38,400 nucleotides of DNA from Muribaculaceae bacterium (GTDB taxonomy: Bacteria > Bacteroidota > Bacteroidia > Bacteroidales > Muribaculaceae), in NCBI GenBank assembly GCA_017391675.1, contig JAFOXR010000063.1:1-38400 (forward strand). The letters are read 5' to 3'. A program made the position numbers and the translations under genes. The notes beneath the pieces were generated by a model that ran no database searches, was not told where the DNA came from, and saw only the letters and a list, made by a program, of their open reading frames with translations. Shown one piece after another: positions 16,773 to 25,164 of the stretch (its first letter is position 1; the number at the start of each line of letters is the position of its first letter).

Positions 16773-17388
16773 TATTCTGGCCCTCCTTATCTTTTTCAGT
16801 CACTGCACAATATGCTTCAAATGCACTGTTCAAGGCTTCCAAGAAAGCTCTTGATGTTATGGTAGCAGCTGTTATAGCATCAACAGCTCCGCCGTCTTTT
16901 GACACTGTCATATTATCCTTTGACGGATTCAATCCAAGCACACTCTGATTTCCTTTTAAACTTCTGAACCATTCCTGCATTTTTGAACCTAGTCCAGCAG
17001 TTTCAGCATGCTTCAGTACTTTATAGTTATTAACCGTACCATCTGCCTTGAATCCATACATAATTGTGATTTCTCCCGAGAAACCATTCATTGAACTGCT
17101 CTTAACAGCTGCGCCTACTAGTTTGCCTCCCATTCTTGCAGGATAGACCTCTATTGTCAAGCTGTCTTTTGTTCCGGCATTTGCCTTATGAATATACACT
17201 TCTTCCAAAGGATTATTATCAAATTCTGGTGCAACCTCGCCTATTGCATCTATTTGAGCTTTTAGTTCAGCCTTGGCAATTGTATCGGCTGTAAGCACAT
17301 ATACGCCTCCTAGCAGCAAAGCGGCTACTATGGTTATAAGGCCTAACGATAGCACCATATTCTTAAGTGACGACTGCATCTTTCCCAT
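16765..17388 (-). CDS. rnfG: Rnf electron transport complex subunit G
   Basis: A 207-residue subunit with one N-terminal helix (about 10-32) and a periplasmic FMN-binding domain. The flavin is normally bound covalently through the Thr of an S/T-G-A-T motif. Here the site reads DAITAATITS, giving TAAT at 173-176 with Ala in place of Gly and Thr176 as probable flavin site. A final short acidic tail (KDKEGQNNE) overlaps the rnfE start. It lies 3 nt after rnfD. Confidence 0.95.
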   Translation of the reverse strand: MGKMQSSLKNMVLSLGLITIVAALLLGGVYVLTADTIAKAELKAQIDAIGEVAPEFDNNPLEEVYIHKANAGTKDSLTIEVYPARMGGKLVGAAVKSSSMNGFSGEITIMYGFKADGTVNNYKVLKHAETAGLGSKMQEWFRSLKGNQSVLGLNPSKDNMTVSKDGGAVDAITAATITSRAFLEALNSAFEAYCAVTEKDKEGQNNE

Positions 17389-17391
17389 AAC

Positions 17392-18348
17392 TTACTTCAC
17401 CTTCCTTTCTCCAAATTGTCGTGGACGCATATATTTATTTATAAGCGGTGTAAATCCGTTCATTATAAGTATCGCAAACGATACTCCTTCGGGATAAGCT
17501 CCCCACAATCGTATTATCATTGTAATTACGCCTATCATCACTCCATAAAGCACCATTCCCTTATGAGTCATAGGCGATGTCACATAATCGGTAGCCATGA
17601 ATACAGCTCCAAGCAATACACCACCGCTCAATATTGACACTAGAGGATTAATGCCTGCACACCACGAGAACAGCGCTACTGTAGCTATTATAGATACCGG
17701 AATATGCCATGAGATTATGCGTCTCACAAGCAGATATGCACCACCTAGCAAGATTGCCAAGCCGCACATTTCGCCTAGACTTCCTCCCATCTGTCCCATG
17801 AATGCACCCATCAGGTCCACATTATCGGGAACCAGCTCATTAAGCTTCATTTTACCCAGTATTGTTGCTCCTGTAGTTGCATCTAGGTAAGAGGCTCTGT
17901 TAACCATAGGCAACGGCCATGATGTCATCTGCTGAGGGAATGAAATAAGCAGGAATACACGACCAAGTATTGCCGGATTAAAGATATTCTGTCCCAGTCC
18001 GCCAAAAGCATATTTACCCAAGCCAATAGCTACCACACAGCCTATCAGCACTATCCACACAGGCAGATTGCTCGGAAGATTCATTGCTAGCAAAAGGCCT
18101 GTTATTACAGCCGACCCGTTAGTAATCGTTAGTTCACCTTTTATCAGATAACGCTGTATAAGGTATTCGGTCATGACACAACCCAGCACCGATACAGCAA
18201 TTACCACCAATGCACCTATACCAAATGCATATAACGAAAACGCCAATGCCGGAAGTAATGCTATTACGACACCCCACATACGGCTCTTCACACTTGAGCC
18301 AGTGTGAATGTGAGGAGAACCAGATACTATTAATCTTCTATTACTCAT
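17392..18348 (-). CDS. rnfD: Rnf electron transport complex subunit D
   Basis: A 318-residue polytopic membrane subunit of the NqrB/RnfD family. The covalent FMN motif is seen as ATTGAT (157-162) with Thr162 the expected attachment residue. About nine to ten helices can be drawn. The conserved GGLGQNIFNPA segment (116-126) is present. It lies 18 nt after rnfC and 3 nt before rnfG. Confidence 0.97.
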   Translation of the reverse strand: MSNRRLIVSGSPHIHTGSSVKSRMWGVVIALLPALAFSLYAFGIGALVVIAVSVLGCVMTEYLIQRYLIKGELTITNGSAVITGLLLAMNLPSNLPVWIVLIGCVVAIGLGKYAFGGLGQNIFNPAILGRVFLLISFPQQMTSWPLPMVNRASYLDATTGATILGKMKLNELVPDNVDLMGAFMGQMGGSLGEMCGLAILLGGAYLLVRRIISWHIPVSIIATVALFSWCAGINPLVSILSGGVLLGAVFMATDYVTSPMTHKGMVLYGVMIGVITMIIRLWGAYPEGVSFAILIMNGFTPLINKYMRPRQFGERKVK

Positions 18349-18366
18349 ATACTTTACTATATCTTA

Positions 18367-19704
18367 TCAACTCTTCTTACGCATCATTTCATTCACTTTG
18401 AACTTGCCTAACCGAATAAAATCCAGCAATGGACGATTTGAGGGACATGAATAAGCACAACAACCGCACTCAATACAATTGCGTACGCCGTGTTCATTCA
18501 ACATCTCCCATTCGCCATTCTCGGTTAGCGGCATAAGCATATATGGCTCAAGTCCCATTGGACAAGCCTCTACACAGGCACCGCACCTTATGCAAGGATT
18601 TTCTTGTGTGCGTCTCGCTTCATCTTCGGGGATAAGCACTACGCCCGACACGCCTTTTATAGTTGGTGCATCAATGCTCACTATAGCTTTTCCCATCATT
18701 GGGCCACCAAGAATTATTTTGCCTGTATCTTCAGGTATGCCTCCTGCAGCTTCAATTACGGTTTTTAATGGAGTCCCAAGAAAAACTCTGAAGTTTCCTG
18801 GCGATTGCACATGCTTGCCACTCACTGTCAAGATACGGCTAATCAACGGCTCGCGCAATTTTACTGCACGGTATATAGCATAGGCAGTTCCCACATTCTG
18901 AACAATAGCACCTACCGATATCGGCAAAGCTCCGTTAGGCACTTCCTTTCCTGTAACAGCCTTTATCAGCTGCTTTTCACCGCCTTGAGGATACTTGGTC
19001 TTCAACGGCATAACCGAAATGCCTGATTCTCCTTCCAAATGCTTTTCCAAATTGCATATAGCATCACGCTTATTGTCCTCAACGCCTATCACAGCTCGAT
19101 TAACGCCAGTAGCTCGCATTATGTATTTCACACCCTCTATTATCTCATCGGGACATGCAAGCATCAATGCATGGTCATTAGTCAAGAACGGTTCACATTC
19201 AGCACCGTTTATAATAAGGATATCGGCATGCATACCTGGAGGCGGACACAGCTTTACCTTGGTTGGGAATGTTGCACCTCCCAATCCCACTACGCCTGCA
19301 TCGGCTACAATTTCCTTTATATCTTCTGGAGTAAGAGCTTTAATTTCTTCCTCAGTACGAGGTTCAAAACCATGTTCTGCATCATACTGCACATCTTCAT
19401 CGGAAGCAACTATCGTAACGGTATCGCAAGGATAACCAAACGCAGTTTTCCATTTGCCAATAGTCTTCACTTTTCCGCTTATAGGAGTGTGAATATTGGC
19501 CGAAACCACACCATTAGCTTTTGCTATTATCTGCCCCTTCACCACATGGTCGCCAGGCTTTACATCACACACAGCCATAGCACCTATGTGCTGAGAGAAT
19601 GTCACTACCACTTCACGCGGAGCAGGAATGTCTACTATAGGCTTTTCTGCTGTCAGTTTATATTCGGGAACATGTATTCCGCCCTTTTTAAATGTCTTCA
19701 ACAT
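18367..19704 (-). CDS. rnfC: Rnf electron transport complex subunit C
   Basis: A 445-residue peripheral subunit carrying the NADH/FMN site. An N-terminal barrel-sandwich segment (about 30-100) leads to the Complex-I 51-kDa-like domain with GLGGATFPTKVKL (140-152). Two ferredoxin motifs follow: CIRCGACVEACP (371-382) and CIECGCCAYSCP (410-421). It ends shortly after the second motif, so there is no long Ala/Lys-rich tail as in E. coli RsxC. It probably exchanges electrons between NAD(H) and RnfB. Confidence 0.97.
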   Translation of the reverse strand: MLKTFKKGGIHVPEYKLTAEKPIVDIPAPREVVVTFSQHIGAMAVCDVKPGDHVVKGQIIAKANGVVSANIHTPISGKVKTIGKWKTAFGYPCDTVTIVASDEDVQYDAEHGFEPRTEEEIKALTPEDIKEIVADAGVVGLGGATFPTKVKLCPPPGMHADILIINGAECEPFLTNDHALMLACPDEIIEGVKYIMRATGVNRAVIGVEDNKRDAICNLEKHLEGESGISVMPLKTKYPQGGEKQLIKAVTGKEVPNGALPISVGAIVQNVGTAYAIYRAVKLREPLISRILTVSGKHVQSPGNFRVFLGTPLKTVIEAAGGIPEDTGKIILGGPMMGKAIVSIDAPTIKGVSGVVLIPEDEARRTQENPCIRCGACVEACPMGLEPYMLMPLTENGEWEMLNEHGVRNCIECGCCAYSCPSNRPLLDFIRLGKFKVNEMMRKKS

Positions 19705-19719
19705 AGCTCTGCTTTCATT

Positions 19720-20571
19720 CTAATCGTTTATTGCTGCTTGCGCTTCTTTTTTCACAGGGAAATTCACTGCATGAATTGCTTCGCGTGGACATACCGACTC
19801 ACATTTTCTGCACAATTTGCATTTTTCATAATCAATATAAGCCAGATTATCCTTTATTGTTATAGCTTCATGAACACATTCCTTAACACACTTTCCGCAA
19901 CCTATGCAGGACACGCCACACTCTTTCATCGCCAATGCGCCCTTGTCCTTATTAGCACAAGCCACATACACTCTCAAGCCTCTAGGACCTCTAGCACGCA
20001 ACTCTATCAAATGGCGAGGACACATCTTAGCACAAGCACCACAGCCCACACACTTGGTTTCATCTATTTCTACTATGCCAGTTAAAGGATTCAGCGACAT
20101 TGCACCAAAGTTACATGCAAGCATACAATCTCCACAACCTAGACAACCGTAGGCACAGCCTCTGGCTCCTATGTATAGCGAATTCAAAATGTGACATGAA
20201 ACAGGTCCGTCATATTCCGATTTCACAGGACGGTTCTCACATGTGCCATTGCAATGAAGTACTGCAACCATAGGTTTTGCTGGAGCAGCAGGGGCTAGTC
20301 CTGCAATACTTGCAATGCGGGCCATAATTTCATCATTGCACGACGGACACCTCAAGCCTTCTAGAGATTTTGCCTCGGCACAAGCCGTAGCGAAATCATG
20401 GCAACCATTCTTGCCGCAACCTCCACAATTGGCTCCTGGCAACAATTCCTCTATCTCGGCTATCTTAGGATTTTCTTCTACATTAAAGCGCTTCGCTACT
20501 ATGTAAAGTATCAATGAGCTAAGCACACCTATACCTCCCAGTATAGCCAACGAAACATAGATTAAACTCAT
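19720..20571 (-). CDS. rnfB: Rnf electron transport complex subunit B, multi-cluster form
   Basis: A 283-residue subunit: membrane helix (about 4-26), the Rnf-type [4Fe-4S] domain with Cys49, Cys52, Cys57 and Cys75 (GANCGGCGKNGC to CPSC), then ferredoxin-like motifs around Cys139-153, CVGCGACAKMCP (174-185), Cys218-232 and CKLCRKCESVCP (251-262). This gives room for about five [4Fe-4S] clusters, more than the shorter E. coli RsxB. It is the entry point for electrons from ferredoxin. It lies 4 nt after rseC. Confidence 0.97.
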   Translation of the reverse strand: MSLIYVSLAILGGIGVLSSLILYIVAKRFNVEENPKIAEIEELLPGANCGGCGKNGCHDFATACAEAKSLEGLRCPSCNDEIMARIASIAGLAPAAPAKPMVAVLHCNGTCENRPVKSEYDGPVSCHILNSLYIGARGCAYGCLGCGDCMLACNFGAMSLNPLTGIVEIDETKCVGCGACAKMCPRHLIELRARGPRGLRVYVACANKDKGALAMKECGVSCIGCGKCVKECVHEAITIKDNLAYIDYEKCKLCRKCESVCPREAIHAVNFPVKKEAQAAIND

Positions 20572-20575
20572 CTTA

Positions 20576-20998
20576 TTATTTAATTTTCTTTACCTTAAAA
20601 ATTATCCTATTCTTCTTATTTATGCCTTTAAGCATATAAAATACACCATAATATATGGCCAGTACAATAAACCCTGCTATACATCCAGCCAAAGAAGTGA
20701 ATATACATGACACTGCAATAACAGCTGTCAGGAACACTACACATGGCAATACAAGACATAGCCAAATGGCTGTGTGCTCCAGGTTCTGAAGTTCTTCAAC
20801 ATTCACTTTATCTCCTACCGAAAGGTCCTTTGCTTCATCGGTCGCTACACTCAAAATCAGCTCATTACCCGACGATACATTACATAACTTTCCCAACTGA
20901 CATCCGTCACATTGACTCTGCGACAGTTTAACAGTGAGAGAGCCATTCTTTTCTACCCCAGTGACTGTTCCACTATGTACTTTTACACAAGATTCCAC
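20576..20998 (-). CDS. rseC: SoxR-reducing system protein RseC family
   Basis: A 140-residue membrane protein. An N-terminal soluble beta domain holds clustered Cys (QCDGCQLGKLC, about 29-40), and two helices lie near 75-95 and 100-120, with a basic C-terminus. RseC-family proteins are found with Rsx/Rnf systems. In E. coli the system keeps SoxR reduced; in Bacteroidetes the role is not established, and assembly or redox support of Rnf is an inference. It is the first gene of the Rnf operon. Confidence 0.88.
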   Translation of the reverse strand: MESCVKVHSGTVTGVEKNGSLTVKLSQSQCDGCQLGKLCNVSSGNELILSVATDEAKDLSVGDKVNVEELQNLEHTAIWLCLVLPCVVFLTAVIAVSCIFTSLAGCIAGFIVLAIYYGVFYMLKGINKKNRIIFKVKKIK

Positions 20999-21017
20999 TT
21001 CACCCTATTTGAGGTTG

Positions 21018-21025
21018 CAAATTTA
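21018..21025 (-). promoter_or_regulatory. Promoter -7 element of the rseC-rnfBCDGEA operon
   Basis: On the minus strand TAAATTTG (21025-21018) matches TAnnTTTG, 19 nt before the rseC start. No good -33 element is seen. The gap 20999-21144 shows nothing else. Confidence 0.6.
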
Positions 21026-21144
21026 CCCCTTTTAGAATGAATTAAAGAAATTTTTCCGTAATAAATGATTGTTCTGTTTTTCTTATTTGTATTCAATATT
21101 TCCTACAGACTGACAGAATAGGTCTTTCTATACAGTTTCTTAAG

Positions 21145-21816
21145 CTATTTTTCTTTCAAAAAGCCCTCAATTTTCTCTAACGATGCGTTTTTTAATAGTA
21201 CTCTCTGATTTTTATCCAGCAAATATAACACTGGCATTGTGGGCAAATCATAAATTTCCCTATCGCTAATCCTCAAAGCCTCATCACACGCATCAATCCA
21301 GTTTTCGGGCAGAATCTGATCTTCCCACTCAACAGTATTTCCCTCAACACAAACCGACAGCAACTTCAGCCGTCCACTGTCCAGCATAGAATTCAGCACC
21401 TGCGACTCTGCCATTTGGGTTTTCAACACAGCACAATCATCACATGCCGGATCATTAATATACAAGATTATATATTCTCCCTTTATCGCACGCAAGGAAC
21501 TTGTACTGCCATCTTTTAGCATAAATTTAAAATCGGTAGCCAAATGTCCCACCCGATTCTTCAATGCAGCTCCAAGCATAAATCTCAACCTTTCCTTTTC
21601 ATATTCAGGCACTTTCGGGGCTGCAAGAAGCGTATTAAGTGACTTTATGCAAGCCTCACTGTCATGTATAGCAAGAGAGTCCAAACTATTAATCATAATC
21701 ATGTACTCCTCTGGAATATTCTCTTCCATTATCTCCTCGCCACACACGCACATTGAAGCACTGCACGCCACTAGCGCAATAAGAAAAACATATCTTTTAT
21801 TGAAAATTTGCATCAT
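21145..21816 (-). CDS. Exported thioredoxin-fold protein, DUF5106-like
   Basis: A 223-residue protein with a signal peptide (about 8-22; a Cys-rich ACSASMCVCGE region could be a lipobox, but cleavage is uncertain). Residues 90-220 resemble a thioredoxin-like domain of the TlpA/DUF5106 type: ATDFKFMLKDG, EYIILYINDPACDDCAVLK with a CDDC active-site-like motif, and LPTMPVLYLLD with the cis-Pro. It may be a periplasmic disulfide reductase or redox carrier. The gene has its own promoter and is separated by 146 nt from rseC, so membership of the Rnf operon is unlikely. Confidence 0.75.
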   Translation of the reverse strand: MMQIFNKRYVFLIALVACSASMCVCGEEIMEENIPEEYMIMINSLDSLAIHDSEACIKSLNTLLAAPKVPEYEKERLRFMLGAALKNRVGHLATDFKFMLKDGSTSSLRAIKGEYIILYINDPACDDCAVLKTQMAESQVLNSMLDSGRLKLLSVCVEGNTVEWEDQILPENWIDACDEALRISDREIYDLPTMPVLYLLDKNQRVLLKNASLEKIEGFLKEK

Positions 21817-21839
21817 TACTCAACCATTTTTTATATGCA

Positions 21840-21870
21840 CAAAAATACCAAAATTCTTTGCCACATGCAA
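21840..21870 (-). promoter_or_regulatory. Promoter of the thioredoxin-fold protein gene
   Basis: On the minus strand TTG (21870-21868), a 20-nt spacer, then TATTTTTG (21847-21840): full consensus, 23 nt before the start. Confidence 0.7.
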
Positions 21871-22000
21871 TACCCAAAACTACAAGATTTAATGTATACT
21901 CATCGCGTTATAGTTCCAATCATTTGGTAAATTTATCAACATTAATGGTAATTTAAGATTTTTTTAATTCCATAGCCGTCATTTTAACCATCAAAACCGA

Positions 22001-22028
22001 GAAAACTTTGCGGGTTTTCAAAGTTTTC
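22001..22028. promoter_or_regulatory. Probable TetR operator (10-bp perfect inverted repeat)
   Basis: GAAAACTTTG (22001-22010) and CAAAGTTTTC (22019-22028) are perfect inverted copies separated by 8 nt. The site covers the -33 element and most of the spacer of the tetR promoter. Position and symmetry are what is expected for a self-regulating TetR-family repressor. Confidence 0.65.
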
Positions 22029-22040
22029 ATTGTAACTTTG
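22007..22040 (+). promoter_or_regulatory. Promoter of the tetR-efflux operon
   Basis: TTTG (22007-22010), a 22-nt spacer and TAACTTTG (22033-22040), 21 nt before the chosen ATG at 22062. The spacer is 2 nt longer than usual. The promoter lies inside an upstream extension of the reading frame, so the start at 22008 is rejected. Confidence 0.65.
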
Positions 22041-22061
22041 CAAGCCGAAATTAGAAACAGC

Positions 22062-22673
22062 ATGTCAGAATTAAGAAATAAGATACTTATTACAGCCAGT
22101 TCGCTTATGGACAAATATGGCATATCATCTGTCACTATGGACGATATTGCCAAGGAATGTCACATATCCAAGCGCACTCTCTATGAAAAGATTCCCGACA
22201 AGCGCACTCTGGTGTGGAATTGCATTTTGCACAACAGAGAAAAGACTCAAAGCGAGGCAAAGGTTCTTGCAAAAGAATCAACATCAATTCTAGATGCCTT
22301 ATTGCAGATATACCGTCACATGCGCAAGAATCTTACCGAGGCCTCAAGTCTTTTCTTCAAGGACATGAACCGCCTGTATCCTGAACTTGGAAAGCAATGC
22401 CGGGAAATGCACCGCCAGCAAGCACAGTCTTTAGGGAAATTCCTGCAAAAAGGCATTCAAGAGGGCATGTTCAGTTCAAATATCGACCTGTCTCTTGCTG
22501 CCGAAGTTTTCATTGCACAATCAAGCATCATCATGAAGGAGATGGGAGCAAGCAACGACATCGACACAGTAGGGAAAATGATTGATACCGCGTTCATTAT
22601 TTTCCTTAGAGGTGTTGCAACGCAGAAAGGCATCGAAATAATAGACGACTTTTTCAAAGAAAATAATATATAG
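22062..22673 (+). CDS. TetR/AcrR-family transcriptional regulator
   Basis: A 203-residue regulator. The N-terminal helix-turn-helix is clear (about 8-50: ILITASSLMDKYGISSVTMD then IAKECHISKRTLYEKIPDK). The remaining helical part is the ligand-binding and dimer domain, which shares no readable ligand motif. It is the first gene of the operon with TolC, adaptor, RND pump and PII-like protein; tolC follows after 25 nt. The usual role is repressor of the pump released by a pump substrate. The inverted repeat on its own promoter fits this. Whether it represses or activates is not shown by sequence. Confidence 0.92.
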   Translation: MSELRNKILITASSLMDKYGISSVTMDDIAKECHISKRTLYEKIPDKRTLVWNCILHNREKTQSEAKVLAKESTSILDALLQIYRHMRKNLTEASSLFFKDMNRLYPELGKQCREMHRQQAQSLGKFLQKGIQEGMFSSNIDLSLAAEVFIAQSSIIMKEMGASNDIDTVGKMIDTAFIIFLRGVATQKGIEIIDDFFKENNI

Positions 22674-22698
22674 AAATAATAACCTAACTTTAACGAAG

Positions 22699-24060
22699 AT
22701 GAAGATTAACTTAAAACAATGTTTGATTGCTGCAATCATTGCAACAGGTGCTATGAGCATCAATGCTCAGACCTCTAATGCATCAAACAATGACACACTA
22801 AATCTTACATTAGACGAGTGCTTGAAAATTGCACTTAACGAAAACCCTACAATTAAAGTTGCCGACATGGAAATCGAGCGTGTCGACTATTCAAAGAAAG
22901 AAACCATCGGACAATTGTTCCCAGAAATCAATTTCGGCGGGCAATACAGCCGCACAATCGAAAAGCAAACAATGGCCATGATGGGACAAACATTCAAGGT
23001 TGGTAGCGACAACTCTTACAGCCTTGGATTCAATGCATCAATGCCTATCGTTGCGGTTCAACTATGGCAATCATTGAAACTTAGCAACAACCAAATCAAG
23101 CAAAACATCGAGAAAGCACGCGAATCACGACTTTCTCTTATTAATCAAGTGCAGAATGCTTATTATGGATTGCTTTTTGCTCAAGATGCTCTTAGCGTTC
23201 TTGTAGAAAACAGAGAAACTGCTAAACTTAATGCCGAAGTCTATAAGAAGAAATTCAAGAATGGCTCGGCTTCTGAATATGATGTCCTTCGTGCCGAAGT
23301 TCAAGTGAAGAACATAGAGCCTTCTATTCTTGACATGGAGAACACCATTCGCCAAGCAAAGCTTCAGCTAAAGCTTCTTATGGGTATGGACATGGCTCTT
23401 AATATTAAGGTGGCAGGAAATCTATCGGAACATCAGGACGACATGTACAAGAATGTTCTTGACACTAACATTTCACTTGAAAATAACAGTACATTGCGCA
23501 GTCTTGACTTGCAAACCGACTACTTGAAGAAAGCGTTGAATGTGCAGAAGGCAGCATGGTACCCAACTCTTGCGCTAACCGCTAACTACAACTGGACTTC
23601 AATCACTAATGGTCCTATCTTCCGTAACATTAATTGGAATCCATATTCTACAGTTGGCGTAGCTTTGTCTATTCCTATCTTCCAAGGCGGCCGTCGCTAC
23701 AACAAGCAAAAGCAGGCTGAAATTGCTTACCGCGAAATGACTTGGCAACGCGAAAATGCTGAAAACTCACTTAAGCTGCAAGCTCAAGCTCAATTTGACA
23801 GCATGCAAAAGAGCGTAAGCCAAATAGAAACTAACAAAGCTGGTGTCGAACAAGCGGCAAAGGCAAATCAAATCATGGAAAAGAGCTTCCGCATCGGTGC
23901 AGCTTCTTATCTTGACTTGAGAGATAGCGAAAATGCTCTTATGTCGGCAAGACTTGCTTATTACCAATCAATATACAACTATCTGGTAGCACAAAGCAAT
24001 CTTTCTTATGTTCTTGGCAACACCAACATAGACCAATATAAAACAACAACAAACAATTGA
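22699..24060 (+). CDS. TolC-family outer-membrane efflux protein
   Basis: A 453-residue outer-membrane channel of a tripartite RND pump. Signal peptide 1-24 (cleavage after INA). The two TolC-type repeats are visible as long coiled-coil helical stretches with LNLTLDECLKIALNENP at the start, and a second half opening near STLRSLDLQTDYLKKALN. The conserved Gly-Gly-Arg-Arg-Tyr segment follows SIPIFQ, as in Bacteroidetes homologues. It lies 25 nt after tetR and 25 nt before the adaptor. Confidence 0.95.
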   Translation: MKINLKQCLIAAIIATGAMSINAQTSNASNNDTLNLTLDECLKIALNENPTIKVADMEIERVDYSKKETIGQLFPEINFGGQYSRTIEKQTMAMMGQTFKVGSDNSYSLGFNASMPIVAVQLWQSLKLSNNQIKQNIEKARESRLSLINQVQNAYYGLLFAQDALSVLVENRETAKLNAEVYKKKFKNGSASEYDVLRAEVQVKNIEPSILDMENTIRQAKLQLKLLMGMDMALNIKVAGNLSEHQDDMYKNVLDTNISLENNSTLRSLDLQTDYLKKALNVQKAAWYPTLALTANYNWTSITNGPIFRNINWNPYSTVGVALSIPIFQGGRRYNKQKQAEIAYREMTWQRENAENSLKLQAQAQFDSMQKSVSQIETNKAGVEQAAKANQIMEKSFRIGAASYLDLRDSENALMSARLAYYQSIYNYLVAQSNLSYVLGNTNIDQYKTTTNN

Positions 24061-24085
24061 TAATAATAAATAACACATATAAATT

Positions 24086-25138
24086 ATGACTATTAAATCA
24101 CAACTTCTAGGTATTGCAGCATTTGCTCTTATTTTTGGAGCTTGCACCAGCAATGAAGAAAAGCAAGCTGTTGTAGTTGAGGAACAACTACCTATCGTTA
24201 AAATTGAAAAGGTTTATGCTGAAGATGTTCCACAAATTGGTTCTTATACAGCTACAGTAGAACCATTCAAGTCAAACAACATCACAGCCAACATGGCTAA
24301 CCGTATCAAGGAAATTAAAGTTGATGTCGGCTACAAAGTTGCAGCTGGACAACCTCTTGTAATTCTTGACAATGTGAATGTAGAACAACTTGAAGTGCGC
24401 ATTGCTAACCAAGAACGCGATTACAACCGCGCTGTTGAACTTCTTGAAATCGGTGGAGGAACACAACAAACTGTTGATATGCTTAAGACCGAACTTGACG
24501 CGTCTAAGCGCAGCCTTCGTAACCTTAAAGAGAATATGGTGCTTACAAGCCCTATCTCGGGTGTTGTTACTGCCAAGAACTATGAAAATGGCGATATGAC
24601 AGGCCAACTTCCTATTCTTACTATCGAGAACATGCAACCTGTTAAGATCATCGTGAATGTGAGTGAAAGCGAATTCCCTAAAATCAAGAAGGGCATGAAG
24701 GTTGATGTGAAGCTAGATACTTACGGTGATGAGAATTTCACAGGTACTGTTTACTTGATTCACCCTACTATCGATGCTGCAACTCGCACATTCAAGGTGG
24801 AAATAACTGTGCCTAATGCCGACGGACGCATTCACTCTGGTATGTTCGCTCGCGTAGACATCAATTACGGTACTGCTAAGCACGTGGTTGTTCCAGACCG
24901 CGCTGTAGTTAAGCAAACAGGTTCAGGAACTCGCTATGTATTCAGCTATAAGGACGGTAAAGTTTCCTACCACGAAGTTAAGTTAGGACAACGCCTTGAC
25001 AACCGCTACGAACTTCTTTCTGGTCTTGAAAACGATGTTGATGTTGTTGTATCAGGTCAAAACCGACTTGGTGACGGCATGAGCGTAAAACTTGCAGGCG
25101 AAAAAGCTCCAGCTACTTCACAAGACGCTAATAAATAA
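24086..25138 (+). CDS. RND efflux periplasmic adaptor (membrane fusion) lipoprotein
   Basis: A 350-residue adaptor. The lipobox FGAC-TS (Cys20) indicates lipid anchoring to the inner membrane. Then come the split biotinyl/lipoyl domain (ITANMANRIKEIKVDVG, KVAAGQPLVILDN; second half MVLTSPISGVVTAKN), a short helical hairpin between them (about 95-145), the beta-barrel domain and the membrane-proximal domain (PDRAVVKQ). It bridges the RND pump and TolC channel. The order tetR, tolC, adaptor, pump is common in this phylum. Confidence 0.95.
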   Translation: MTIKSQLLGIAAFALIFGACTSNEEKQAVVVEEQLPIVKIEKVYAEDVPQIGSYTATVEPFKSNNITANMANRIKEIKVDVGYKVAAGQPLVILDNVNVEQLEVRIANQERDYNRAVELLEIGGGTQQTVDMLKTELDASKRSLRNLKENMVLTSPISGVVTAKNYENGDMTGQLPILTIENMQPVKIIVNVSESEFPKIKKGMKVDVKLDTYGDENFTGTVYLIHPTIDAATRTFKVEITVPNADGRIHSGMFARVDINYGTAKHVVVPDRAVVKQTGSGTRYVFSYKDGKVSYHEVKLGQRLDNRYELLSGLENDVDVVVSGQNRLGDGMSVKLAGEKAPATSQDANK

Positions 25139-25164
25139 GTATAACCCTATAAGTACAGTATAAT

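Noticed and set aside
19039-20085. 348-codon plus-strand open frame opposite rnfC and rnfB
   Set aside because: It is rich in Ser, Tyr, His and Phe and has no recognisable domain, as expected for antisense of real genes. The minus-strand Rnf genes are beyond doubt.
22008-22061. Longer start for the TetR gene
   Set aside because: The region holds the promoter and the inverted repeat; start at 22062 gives a normal TetR N-terminus.
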